Origin: JACRNA01 sp964366335
GTDB lineage: Bacteria; Patescibacteriota; Microgenomatia; CAZETR01; Amesbacteraceae
Length of the DNA: 24,646 bases
Reading direction: 5' to 3'
NCBI GenBank assembly: GCA_964366335.1
Contig: CAYITQ010000008.1
Coordinates: 1-24,646 of the forward strand
Position 1 is the stretch's first letter. Every line of letters begins with the position of its first letter. The notes under the pieces were generated by a model. That model did no database searches, was not told the origin of the DNA, and was given only the letters and a program-made list of their open reading frames with translations. The translations under genes and the position numbers were made by a program. Positions 13,549 to 20,911 of the stretch are shown here, piece after piece.

Positions 13549-14485
13549 AGCAACCCGCGATGGTTTTGGAGAAGCTCTCTTGGAGTTAGGAGCTAGCAAT
13601 CAGAAGATAGTCGTTTTGACTGCGGATTTGACTGAAAGTACAAGGGTGGCGGATTTTGCCAAGAAGTTTCCCGAGAGATTTATAGAGTGTGGAGTGGCGG
13701 AGCAAAATATGGCAGGTATTGCCGCGGGTTTGGCAGCTGAAGGAAAAATTCCCTTTATTACTTCGTACGCTGTCTTTTCTCCCGGGAGAAATTGGGATCA
13801 AATTCGAGTTTCAATTTGTTATTCTAACCTTCCAGTCAAAATTATTGGCTGTCACACTGGATTATCGGTAGGCCCCGATGGAGCCACTCATCAAGCCCTG
13901 GAAGACATTGCCCTGATGCGGGTCTTGCCAAACATGACAGTCGTTGTGCCATGTGATGCAATACAGGCAAGGCAAGCGACGCAGGCATCAATATCAATAA
14001 ATGGTCCTGTCTACATACGGCTGACGCGTGAAGCAACTCCCGCAATCATTCAATCTTCAAATATCAAATTTCAAATCGGGAGGGCTGAAATTTTGGAAAA
14101 TTATGGGCAGGATGCAGCGATCGTTGCTTGTGGTCCACTGGTCTATCAGGCTCTCATTGCCGCAAAAGAATTGAATGATGAAGGCATAAAAACAATGATT
14201 GTAAATAATCACACCATCAAGCCATTAGATAAAGTGACGTTATTAAAAGCTGCGCGTGATTGCGGAGCAGTGGTCACTGTCGAAGAACATCAAGTAAATG
14301 GTGGAATGGGATCAGCTGTCGCCGAGTTGCTTTCGGCAAACTATCCCGTGCCAATGGAATTTGTGGGAATGCAAGACTCGTTTGGCGAATCGGGTGACCC
14401 AGATCAACTCCTTGCAAAATATGGGATGAGTGTTGGTAAAATAAAAGAGATGGTTAAAAGTGTTATATTAAGGAAAGGGCGGTGA
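13541..14485 (+). CDS. Transketolase C-terminal subunit (Pyr and C domains)
   Basis: A 314-residue partner of the preceding gene. VLTADLTESTRVADFAKKF (near the start), FIECGVAEQNMAGIAAGLA with the catalytic Glu that activates the TPP aminopyrimidine, THQALEDIALMRVLPNMTV, and the C-terminal fold (IVACGPLVYQAL, VVTVEEHQVNGGMGSAVAE) are all typical. A deoxyxylulose-phosphate synthase-type fusion is excluded because the halves are separate and the pair lacks the DXS insertion. Codons at 14049-14077 (QSSNIKFQIG) resemble the AT-rich spacer repeat. It ends against the small Cys-rich membrane gene. Confidence 0.92.
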   Translation: MSKATRDGFGEALLELGASNQKIVVLTADLTESTRVADFAKKFPERFIECGVAEQNMAGIAAGLAAEGKIPFITSYAVFSPGRNWDQIRVSICYSNLPVKIIGCHTGLSVGPDGATHQALEDIALMRVLPNMTVVVPCDAIQARQATQASISINGPVYIRLTREATPAIIQSSNIKFQIGRAEILENYGQDAAIVACGPLVYQALIAAKELNDEGIKTMIVNNHTIKPLDKVTLLKAARDCGAVVTVEEHQVNGGMGSAVAELLSANYPVPMEFVGMQDSFGESGDPDQLLAKYGMSVGKIKEMVKSVILRKGR

Positions 14486-14490
14486 TTATA

Positions 14491-14730
14491 ATGGCAGTTA
14501 AAAAAAGTGACAAAGTATTAAGCAAAAAGTGTGATTCCTGCGGGTGTTCTTGCTCCGGCAAATGGGCAACAGTCGGTTGGTCTCTATTACTCCTTGGAGG
14601 ATTGGGACATATGCTCCCGGCCCAAATGATGCCACTTCTGAAATATTCCATGTATGGAGTTTCACTCCAGATGGTAGTCGGAGTACTATCAGTAGTCGCA
14701 GCATTGTATTTTTTGTTAGGAAATGAATAA
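14491..14730 (+). CDS. Small Cys-rich two-helix membrane protein, unknown function
   Basis: A 79-residue protein beginning MAVKKSDKVLSKKCDSCGCSCSGKW, with a tight C-x2-C-x-C-x-C cluster (four Cys) that could bind metal, followed by two hydrophobic helices (about 27-42 and 54-76). No family recognised. A GTG at 14482 overlapping the transketolase stop would add three residues; ATG 14491 is preferred as the stronger codon. It is read through from the transketolase genes and is followed by the palindromic repeat at 14749, so it probably closes this transcription unit. Confidence 0.65.
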   Translation: MAVKKSDKVLSKKCDSCGCSCSGKWATVGWSLLLLGGLGHMLPAQMMPLLKYSMYGVSLQMVVGVLSVVAALYFLLGNE

Positions 14731-14748
14731 CTCTCCCCGCCTCCGGCA

Positions 14749-14774
14749 CCCCCTCTCTTAGTTTAAGAGAGGGG
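14749..14774 (+). repeat. Palindromic C/G-rich repeat, possible terminator
   Basis: CCCCTCTCTTA (14750-14760) and TAAGAGAGGGG (14764-14774) are perfect 11-bp arms around a 3-nt loop. It has the same plan as the repeat at 1582-1602 and is likewise followed by G-rich sequence (ACGGGGGTGAG). It lies between two transcription units and could terminate the first, though no U-tract follows. Confidence 0.75.
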
Positions 14775-14786
14775 ACGGGGGTGAGT

Positions 14787-14792
14787 TATAAT
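14787..14792 (+). promoter_or_regulatory. -10 box of the aldolase unit
   Basis: A perfect TATAAT ends 6 nt before ATG 14799. It argues for the ATG start over the upstream in-frame GTG at 14781, which would lie before the predicted transcription start. Confidence 0.65.
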
Positions 14793-14798
14793 AGACAT

Positions 14799-15515
14799 AT
14801 GAAACAATTTCTCTTGGCCTATGATCAGGGCTTTGAACATGGCCCGACCGACTTTAATGACGAGAATGTTGACCCCCAGCAAATAATTGATATTGGCGAA
14901 AAAGCTCAAGTCTTTACAGGAATTATTTACCACGAAGGAATTGCTGAGAAATATAAAACAAATTTACCCTTAATAATTAAGTTAAACGGCAAGACAAAAC
15001 TTCATCCCGACGAAGATCCCTATAGTCCACAACTCTGCACCGTTGCTAAAGCCCTGGAATTGGGAGCCAAATCCGTAGGCTATACAATCTTTGTAGGCAG
15101 TGAGCACGAGGCCAAGATGATGCAGGAGTTTTCGGCAATTGAAGACGAAGCTCACAAAAGTAATATTCAAGTCATTGCCTGGATGTATCCGCGGGGTAAG
15201 TCAGTAAAAAATCTCGAGACTTCTCGTGATATTGTCGCATATGCTGCTAGGCTTGGATTGGAGTTGGGAGCAGATTATGTAAAAGTTCCCTATACAGGAG
15301 ATGTTGCCAGTTTTTCTTGGGTAGTCAAGTCCGCCGGAAAAACAGGAGTCCTTGCCCAAGGTGGAGCAAAAATAGATGAAAGCATATTGTTAAAGGAAAC
15401 AAGTGAAATTATGCAATCAGGAGCCAGGGGTATGGCAGTTGGCCGAAACATTTGGCAGGCAACAGATCCCGTTGGTTTGTCAAAGAAAATAGCAGAGATT
15501 ATTTTTAAAAATTAA
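14799..15515 (+). CDS. Fructose-bisphosphate aldolase class I, DhnA/archaeal type
   Basis: Splits fructose 1,6-bisphosphate into the two triose phosphates through a Schiff base. DQGFEHGP (residues 9-16) and GADYVKVPYTGD (158-169) with the Schiff-base Lys162 are diagnostic, and Tyr130 in WMYPRG matches the catalytic Tyr of archaeal FBP aldolases. LAQGGAKIDES and GMAVGRNIWQ form the phosphate-binding end. 239 residues fits the DeoC/LacD-type family. A transaldolase-like or 2-amino-3,7-dideoxyheptulosonate synthase activity is possible in the family, but the glycolytic neighbourhood favours aldolase. It opens a unit with its own TATAAT. Confidence 0.88.
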   Translation: MKQFLLAYDQGFEHGPTDFNDENVDPQQIIDIGEKAQVFTGIIYHEGIAEKYKTNLPLIIKLNGKTKLHPDEDPYSPQLCTVAKALELGAKSVGYTIFVGSEHEAKMMQEFSAIEDEAHKSNIQVIAWMYPRGKSVKNLETSRDIVAYAARLGLELGADYVKVPYTGDVASFSWVVKSAGKTGVLAQGGAKIDESILLKETSEIMQSGARGMAVGRNIWQATDPVGLSKKIAEIIFKN

Positions 15516-15520
15516 AAATT

Positions 15521-16450
15521 ATGAAATATAATGTATTGAGTTTAGGTCCTGCCAGAATGGATGTTTTTATCAAGCTGCCGGAAGACCAAATTGACGAAGT
15601 CTGCAGTATTGACCGAAAACGCTGCAAAATAGAGCTTGGATTTGGAGAAAAGATTCCGGTTCAGGCTCTGGAATTTGCGGTGGGGGGGAATACCGGAAAC
15701 AATGCAGTTGGTCTTTCTCGATTGGGCCTAAAAGTGGCAATGGTTGGGGCACTGGGCTCGGGGTTCTCTGACAAAATGGTTTTAGAAAGTCTTCAAAAAG
15801 AGAAAGTCGATACTAAATTTGTCAAACAACTGCCAGTAGAATCTGGCTTTGGTGTAGTCATTGGCTATCAAGAAGAGCGGACAATTCTTTCTTATTATCC
15901 ATCTATGGATGGAGAGTTTGCGGTAGATACAGATACTGAATCTGACTGGATCTATTTGACTACCGCCGGAAAAAACTATCTGGAATTTTACAATCAGGCA
16001 ATTATCTGGGCCAAAGAACACAATGCCAAAATTGCTTTTAATCCTGGGTCCCGCCAAATTAAAGAAAATAAAATAAATGAGGATTTGACTGTCACCGACC
16101 TGCTTTTTGTGAACCGCGAAGAAGGAAATGAGTTATTAAAGACCGATTTGGATGGTCGTGATCTCGCTCGGAAATTGGCAAAGCTTGGTCCAAAAATTGT
16201 AGTTGTGACAGATGGCCCTGCCGGAGCCTATTGTTTTGATGGCCAAAAAGACTATTTTGCACCGATTATTGATGCGCCGGTAGTTGAACGCACAGGAGCA
16301 GGAGATGCTTTTGGCTCAGGCTTTATGGCAGCCATCATTCACGGAAAATCTATTTCAGAGGCTCTTGTTTGGGGCTCCAAAAACTCCGCTTCGGTTCTTG
16401 GTTTCGTCGGTCCACAAAAGGGATTGTTAACCAAAGATCAAATCTGGTAA
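15521..16450 (+). CDS. PfkB-family sugar kinase (ribokinase-like)
   Basis: A 309-residue ribokinase-fold kinase. VGGNTGNNAVGLSRLG (54-69) is the substrate-binding motif, VVVTDGPAGAYCF (227-239) the nucleotide side, and RTGAGDAFGSGFMAA (257-271) the C-terminal anion hole with catalytic base Asp262. Substrate cannot be fixed by sequence; placed 5 nt behind an aldolase, a sugar-phosphate kinase role (fructose 6-phosphate or tagatose 6-phosphate) is attractive, while ribose or adenosine are alternatives. No classical PfkA is in the window. Confidence 0.87.
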   Translation: MKYNVLSLGPARMDVFIKLPEDQIDEVCSIDRKRCKIELGFGEKIPVQALEFAVGGNTGNNAVGLSRLGLKVAMVGALGSGFSDKMVLESLQKEKVDTKFVKQLPVESGFGVVIGYQEERTILSYYPSMDGEFAVDTDTESDWIYLTTAGKNYLEFYNQAIIWAKEHNAKIAFNPGSRQIKENKINEDLTVTDLLFVNREEGNELLKTDLDGRDLARKLAKLGPKIVVVTDGPAGAYCFDGQKDYFAPIIDAPVVERTGAGDAFGSGFMAAIIHGKSISEALVWGSKNSASVLGFVGPQKGLLTKDQIW

Positions 16451-16459
16451 TATAAATAT

Positions 16460-17344
16460 ATGAAAATATTGGTGACATATAAGATTCCGTTTTATGACGA
16501 AGTCATAGAACCACTAAAAAATGATGTCGTATTGGGAAAACTGGAAGATTTAGATGGGAGCTATGATGGTCTGCTCTGTCTTTTGACCGACAGAATCACG
16601 GCAAAAGTTATCGAGCCGGCCCTGAAGTTAAAAATAATTGCCAATTATGCCGTGGGTTTTGACAATATAGATTTGGAAGCCTGTAAAGCCAGAAACATTA
16701 TGGTCACAAATACCCCCTGTGACGAAGTCAACGAAGCCGTGGCTGAATTTACCTGGACCTTAATTTTGGCATTGTCCCGCCAACTGGAAAATGCCGCCGA
16801 TTTTGCCAAAAATGTCGGGTACCGTGGTTGGGAGCCGGATATTTTTATTGGGGCAGACCTAAAAGGCAAGACTTTGGGTGTAATCGGTGCCGGTCGAATC
16901 GGCAGTATTGTCATTGAAAAGGCTGGTGCTTTTGGTATGAAAGTGCTTGTTCATTCTCGTTTCGCAAACACAAAACTAGAAGACATATTGGTCCAATCGG
17001 ATATTATTTCCCTGCATGTCCCATTGACACCTGAAACTCATCATATGATAAACAGTAAAACCGTATTTAAACACGGCGCTTATTTAATAAATACGGCTCG
17101 TGGTCCCGTAGTGGATGAATTTGATTTGTTAGGATTATTAAAAGATGGAATGTTAGCGGGAGTAGCACTCGATGTCTGGGAAAATGAGCCATATCCCCGA
17201 CCGGAATTAGTAGAAATGCCCAATGTTATTTTGACTCCCCATATTGCTTCGGCCACCAAATCAGCCCGGATGGCTATGGGTAAAACGGCTGTTGCTAATC
17301 TATTAGCTGTCGTTTTGGGTCAAACGCCTCCCAATCTGGTATGA
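16460..17344 (+). CDS. D-2-hydroxyacid dehydrogenase
   Basis: A 294-residue NAD(P)-dependent dehydrogenase. The Rossmann motif GAGRIG is at 143-148, and the catalytic triad is present as Arg214 (INTARGPVVDE), Glu243 (WENEPYP) and His261 (LTPHIASAT). The residue group after strand 2 is VHSRF, with no acidic residue, which may favour NADP. Glyoxylate/hydroxypyruvate, D-glycerate or D-lactate could be substrates; 3-phosphoglycerate dehydrogenase is less likely because no regulatory domain exists. The stop overlaps the next start as ATGA (17341-17344). Confidence 0.9.
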   Translation: MKILVTYKIPFYDEVIEPLKNDVVLGKLEDLDGSYDGLLCLLTDRITAKVIEPALKLKIIANYAVGFDNIDLEACKARNIMVTNTPCDEVNEAVAEFTWTLILALSRQLENAADFAKNVGYRGWEPDIFIGADLKGKTLGVIGAGRIGSIVIEKAGAFGMKVLVHSRFANTKLEDILVQSDIISLHVPLTPETHHMINSKTVFKHGAYLINTARGPVVDEFDLLGLLKDGMLAGVALDVWENEPYPRPELVEMPNVILTPHIASATKSARMAMGKTAVANLLAVVLGQTPPNLV

Positions 17345-18213
17345 CGCCGGTCAACCGCCGGGGCATTTTGTGGTTTTTTTTGATTTGTGGAGTAATAAGT
17401 CTAATAATTTGGTCCAGAACCCAAAAATATGATTCTTTTTCCTGGACCAAACCTTTTGAAGTCAGTTACTTAATACCAAAATCAAACAAAGATACTTTGC
17501 AATTAAAAAATTTGGTAAAAAATCTACAGGGCAGTTATGCCGTACTGGTTTATCATTTAGGTGATCAAACTTGGTACGGATTAAACGAGGAGATGGTAAT
17601 GCCGGCGGCATCAATTATGAAAGTGCCAATTATGGCCGCGGCATTGGATACACTAAATATAGAAGACACATATGTTTTGAACAATAGTGACAAACAAACA
17701 GGGTCAGGGAGTATTGAATTTATGAAGGAAGGAACGGCTTTTACCATCAAAAAATTGATAATTGAAATGGGTCAAAAGTCAGATAATACTGCTACTAATG
17801 TTTTGGTCCAGAAAGTAGGTATAGAGGCAGTGTTAAAAACAATATCAGATTGGAACTTAGACAAAACTGATTATAATCAAAATACTACTACAGCAAACGA
17901 TGTCGGTAAAATGTGGCAAGAGGTTTATAAAAAACCTGACATGTGGGAATATTTGGAGGACAGTATTTATGAAGACAGGATTTCCTTGGAACTACCTGAG
18001 GATACGCGATTTGTTCACAAAGTTGGGACTGATAATAACATCTGGTCAGACGGGGGGATAATTCAGTGCCAAGTGCTAAGTGCTAAGTGTCAAGTAAAGC
18101 CATTCATATTAGTGATATTAACCAAGGACGTAAACAGAAAAGAGGCGGAAAAAGTTGTCCCCGAGATAACTAAAATTATCTGGGACTACGAAGCAAAATC
18201 CGCAGGATTATAA
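17341..18213 (+). CDS. Class A beta-lactamase-like serine hydrolase, membrane anchored
   Basis: A 290-residue protein with an N-terminal anchor (about 8-25) and an extracytoplasmic penicillin-binding/lactamase fold. SIMK (91-94) gives nucleophile Ser91 and Lys94, SDN is at 146-148, and the third box is KVG (226-228) instead of KTG. No clear Glu166-type omega-loop motif is visible, so hydrolysis of beta-lactams is doubtful and a peptidoglycan role is possible. Residues about 241-251 (QCQVLSAKCQV) fall where the two last strands should be joined by a short turn, and are encoded by an AAGTGCTAAGTG repeat. Downstream are two PBP genes on the other strand. Confidence 0.83.
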   Translation: MTPVNRRGILWFFLICGVISLIIWSRTQKYDSFSWTKPFEVSYLIPKSNKDTLQLKNLVKNLQGSYAVLVYHLGDQTWYGLNEEMVMPAASIMKVPIMAAALDTLNIEDTYVLNNSDKQTGSGSIEFMKEGTAFTIKKLIIEMGQKSDNTATNVLVQKVGIEAVLKTISDWNLDKTDYNQNTTTANDVGKMWQEVYKKPDMWEYLEDSIYEDRISLELPEDTRFVHKVGTDNNIWSDGGIIQCQVLSAKCQVKPFILVILTKDVNRKEAEKVVPEITKIIWDYEAKSAGL

Positions 18214-18274
18214 TCCCCGTCACCACTGCCGTAAGTATCCCAATCAAAATAAGTGTATTTCTATAATTCTTCAC
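18176..18274 (-). CDS. Candidate 32-residue single-helix membrane protein
   Basis: A GTG at 18274 overlaps the TGA of the PBP gene (GTGA), the same coupling style as ATGA overlaps in this window. The frame encodes VKNYRNT, a clean hydrophobic helix (LILIGILTAVVTGIIIL) and a basic tail (RILLRSPR) before TAA. The composition is what a small inner-membrane protein would look like. It overlaps the convergent serine-hydrolase gene by 38 bp. No homologue is known to me; chance is possible at this length. Confidence 0.4.
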   Translation of the reverse strand: MKNYRNTLILIGILTAVVTGIIILRILLRSPR

Positions 18275-20553
18275 ATCCCAATTTTAGCACCATTCAATAT
18301 TTTGTCACGCTCTTCTTGCTCTTTTTTGGCTTTATCTTCCAGATATTTCTTGATAGCATCGGGATTACAGGCACGACCTGGCTGGGTACCTGGGACAAAG
18401 TATTCCGTCTTGGATGAACAGCCCTCACAAGCCAACTCGCCGGTAATGGTGCAAATAGCGACCTTGATAAGATCGGCAGGTGGAGCCACGACCGTGGGTG
18501 ATTTTCCCTTGAGCAATTCGTCCATAATTTTTCGCCATATTGGCGATGCTCCAGTCACGCCGGATGCCACATAACTCATCGGAGAATTATCATTGTTTCC
18601 CACCCAGACTGCGACTAAGCGGTCGGGTGAATAGCCGATGGTCCAGTTGTCCCGCATATTGTTGGTGGTCCCGGTCTTGACCGCTATCTGATGATTGGGG
18701 ATAAATAAATCTGACCTAAAGCCAAAAGCCGGGGCCCGGGCATTATTATCAGATAAAATATCAGTAATCAGATAAGCAATTTTTGGATCAATGACATTCG
18801 TCGCTGGAAACTCGCTCAGTTTTTCTAGTAACTTGCCGTTACTATCACGAATAGCTAAGATCGGATGGAGATTTACGCGTTGACCGGCATTGGCAAAAAC
18901 TGCGTAAGCTGTCGCCATGTCTAACATTGTTACCTCTCCACCTCCCAAAGTCAGAGACAGACCAAATCTTGACGGGTCATTCCAAGTCGTAATCCCCATC
19001 TCTTGGGCAAGCGAAATCATATTTTCTACGCCGTTGGCGGCCAGCACTTTGACAGCCGGAATATTGTAAGACGATCCCAGAGCTATTCGCAAGGGGACTT
19101 TGCCGTGCCATTTACCGTCGTAATTGACCGGCGAATAACTAGGTTGGCCGGGAGTCTTGTAAGTAATCGGAGCATCTTCAATCAGAGTTCCAGGAGTGAA
19201 ATTATGCATCAGGGCCAGAGCGTAATTGATGGGTTTAATTGAACTTCCCGGTTGACGAAGAGCCCTCGTAACATTGACATTGCCATCATTTTTGGTATCA
19301 AAATAATCCCGGGATCCCACCATAGCCAGAATTTCACCCGTGGTTGGATTGGTAATTATTGCAGCACCATTACCGATTCTTAGGTAAGCCACTTTGGCGG
19401 TTTCATTAAAAACTATTTCCTGAGCTTTTTCCTGAAGACCCAGATCCAGAGAGGTGGTAACATCCAGCCCGCCCTGCTCGACTACATCGTCTCCATATTT
19501 TTGGGCCAATAATTCTTTAATGTACATTACAAAGTGTGGAGCCTTAATGTCAATTCTGGGAACGGCAAAAACTAATGCCGTTTCGCTGGCTTTTTGGGCC
19601 TGTTCCCAAGTAATATGATTGTCCTCACTCATCCGGCGCAAGACTTCTTTTTGGCGGGATTTGGCCAGCTCCGGCCGTGATCCAAAAGGGGAATAAGTGG
19701 TGGGGGAAGCGGGTAAGCCAGCCAACAAAGCAGCTTCCGGCAAGCTGAGCAGGTTTGCAGACTTGCCAAAATAAGTCTGAGCTGCTTCTTCTACCCCATA
19801 AGCTTCGCCTCCATAACTTACTCTATTCAAATACATTTCTAGTATTTGGTCCTTAGAATATAGGAGCTCGACAGCGATAGCCAAGACCAATTCCCGGACT
19901 TTGCGTTGTAGAGTTCTCTCTGGTGATAACAACGCCGTTTTTACTAATTGTTGGGTAATGGTAGAACCACCTTCAACAGATTTTTTGTTTATATTGCGCC
20001 AAATTGCCCGGAGTGTACCGGTGATGGAAAAACCGGAATGGCGGTAAAACTCTTTGTCTTCGATAGCGATGGTTGCTTGTCTCAGAAATAACGGAACTCG
20101 GTTTAAATTAACTAAAGTCCTGTTTTGGTTTTTATATAATTTATACAGAGTTACTCCATTACGGTCTCTGATGTGGGTGGTTAGGGGTACGGGTTTGGTG
20201 GTGAGAGTTGTGGGGGAGGGAAGACCCTTGAAAACATAAACATAAATTCCAAATCCCAAAATCAAAATCCCAATCACACTTATGGCAAATTTATAGTTTG
20301 GTTTAAGTTTTGGAAATCTAATCAGGGGTATTTGAATAACCGGCAGAGTAATTTTGAACAAATACACATTCTTCAAAAGGTTTTTTAGCCACGATCTTTT
20401 GGGCGTAGAGTAGACTATTTTTACCGTTTCTGCTTTGTGCCTTTGAGCCTTTGGGCCTTTGAACCTAAATAGTAAAGGCAGTCTAAAAAATAACCAATAA
20501 ACAGGTTTGCCTATAGCCACCAAAATAGAAGCGATGTCTGTCCACATTTTCAT
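18271..20553 (-). CDS. Bifunctional class A penicillin-binding protein (PBP1A-like)
   Basis: A 760-residue peptidoglycan polymerase. A long cytoplasmic N-terminus (1-88) precedes one transmembrane helix (89-108). The GT51 glycosyltransferase domain has IEDKEFYRHSG (Glu165), GGSTITQQLVK (195-205), RKVRE and KDQILEMYLN. The transpeptidase domain has SSIK (437-440), SYN (495-497) and KTGTT (626-630). The tail has a four-Cys segment (CTITGELACEGCSS) and a basic/acidic coil. ATG 20553 is chosen because TATAAT ends 6 nt before it with TTGTCA 17 bp upstream; a TTG at 20610 would lie before the promoter. The N-terminal KGPKAQRHKAE is repeat-derived. Paralogue of 20891-23029. Confidence 0.92.
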   Translation of the reverse strand: MKMWTDIASILVAIGKPVYWLFFRLPLLFRFKGPKAQRHKAETVKIVYSTPKRSWLKNLLKNVYLFKITLPVIQIPLIRFPKLKPNYKFAISVIGILILGFGIYVYVFKGLPSPTTLTTKPVPLTTHIRDRNGVTLYKLYKNQNRTLVNLNRVPLFLRQATIAIEDKEFYRHSGFSITGTLRAIWRNINKKSVEGGSTITQQLVKTALLSPERTLQRKVRELVLAIAVELLYSKDQILEMYLNRVSYGGEAYGVEEAAQTYFGKSANLLSLPEAALLAGLPASPTTYSPFGSRPELAKSRQKEVLRRMSEDNHITWEQAQKASETALVFAVPRIDIKAPHFVMYIKELLAQKYGDDVVEQGGLDVTTSLDLGLQEKAQEIVFNETAKVAYLRIGNGAAIITNPTTGEILAMVGSRDYFDTKNDGNVNVTRALRQPGSSIKPINYALALMHNFTPGTLIEDAPITYKTPGQPSYSPVNYDGKWHGKVPLRIALGSSYNIPAVKVLAANGVENMISLAQEMGITTWNDPSRFGLSLTLGGGEVTMLDMATAYAVFANAGQRVNLHPILAIRDSNGKLLEKLSEFPATNVIDPKIAYLITDILSDNNARAPAFGFRSDLFIPNHQIAVKTGTTNNMRDNWTIGYSPDRLVAVWVGNNDNSPMSYVASGVTGASPIWRKIMDELLKGKSPTVVAPPADLIKVAICTITGELACEGCSSKTEYFVPGTQPGRACNPDAIKKYLEDKAKKEQEERDKILNGAKIGM

Positions 20554-20559
20554 GGGGTG

Positions 20560-20588
20560 ATTATATGACACTATAGGATATCTGACAA
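20560..20588 (-). promoter_or_regulatory. Promoter of the first PBP gene
   Basis: On the minus strand TTGTCA (20588 down to 20583) and TATAAT (20565 down to 20560) are separated by 17 bp, and the -10 ends 6 nt before ATG 20553. This is a near-consensus housekeeping promoter with no leader. Confidence 0.75.
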
Positions 20589-20644
20589 CGCCCAAAAATT
20601 GCGCTTGCAAAAGAAGAAGGGGAAGAGTAACATCTGGTTTTAGG

Positions 20645-20911
20645 ATGCCCGACGTATTAATCGAAGCGAAATTTGTACCTAAGACACAACTTGATTGGTC
20701 AGGAGTTTTGCGAACAATACAAGCGCTGACAGATAGTCATGGACCTTCCGATTCAATTAATTTTGTGAGAAGGAATGGATGGTTGGTCGGGCAATTCGTC
20801 GATATGTCTGATGCGGAGCTTACGAGATTAGGAATGAATGCCGATACTATAAAAAAATTGGCTTCGGCAATAATTTTTGCAAATATAGAACTATCTGACA
20901 GCTCTTCCTGA
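20645..20911 (+). CDS. Small conserved-looking soluble protein of unknown function
   Basis: An 88-residue protein starting MPDVLIEAKFVPKTQLDWSG, mixed alpha/beta with the phrase INFVRRNGWLVGQFVDMSD and a helical end (TIKKLASAIIFANIEL). The ELTRLGMNADTIKKLASAI part looks like a small helix-turn-helix or SAM-like packing unit, but I cannot name a family. It has codon use like its neighbours and sits alone on the + strand between the two PBP genes, its last 21 bp overlapping the end of the second. AGG just before the ATG and TAACAT at 20627 may serve initiation. Moderately likely real. Confidence 0.6.
   Translation: MPDVLIEAKFVPKTQLDWSGVLRTIQALTDSHGPSDSINFVRRNGWLVGQFVDMSDAELTRLGMNADTIKKLASAIIFANIELSDSSS

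Noticed and set aside
14781..14798. Upstream GTG start for the aldolase adding MSYNRH
   Set aside because: The added codons contain the TATAAT box itself; the family aligns from the ATG at 14799.
20554..20610. TTG start extending the first PBP by 19 residues
   Set aside because: It would lie upstream of a near-consensus promoter whose -10 is 6 nt before ATG 20553.
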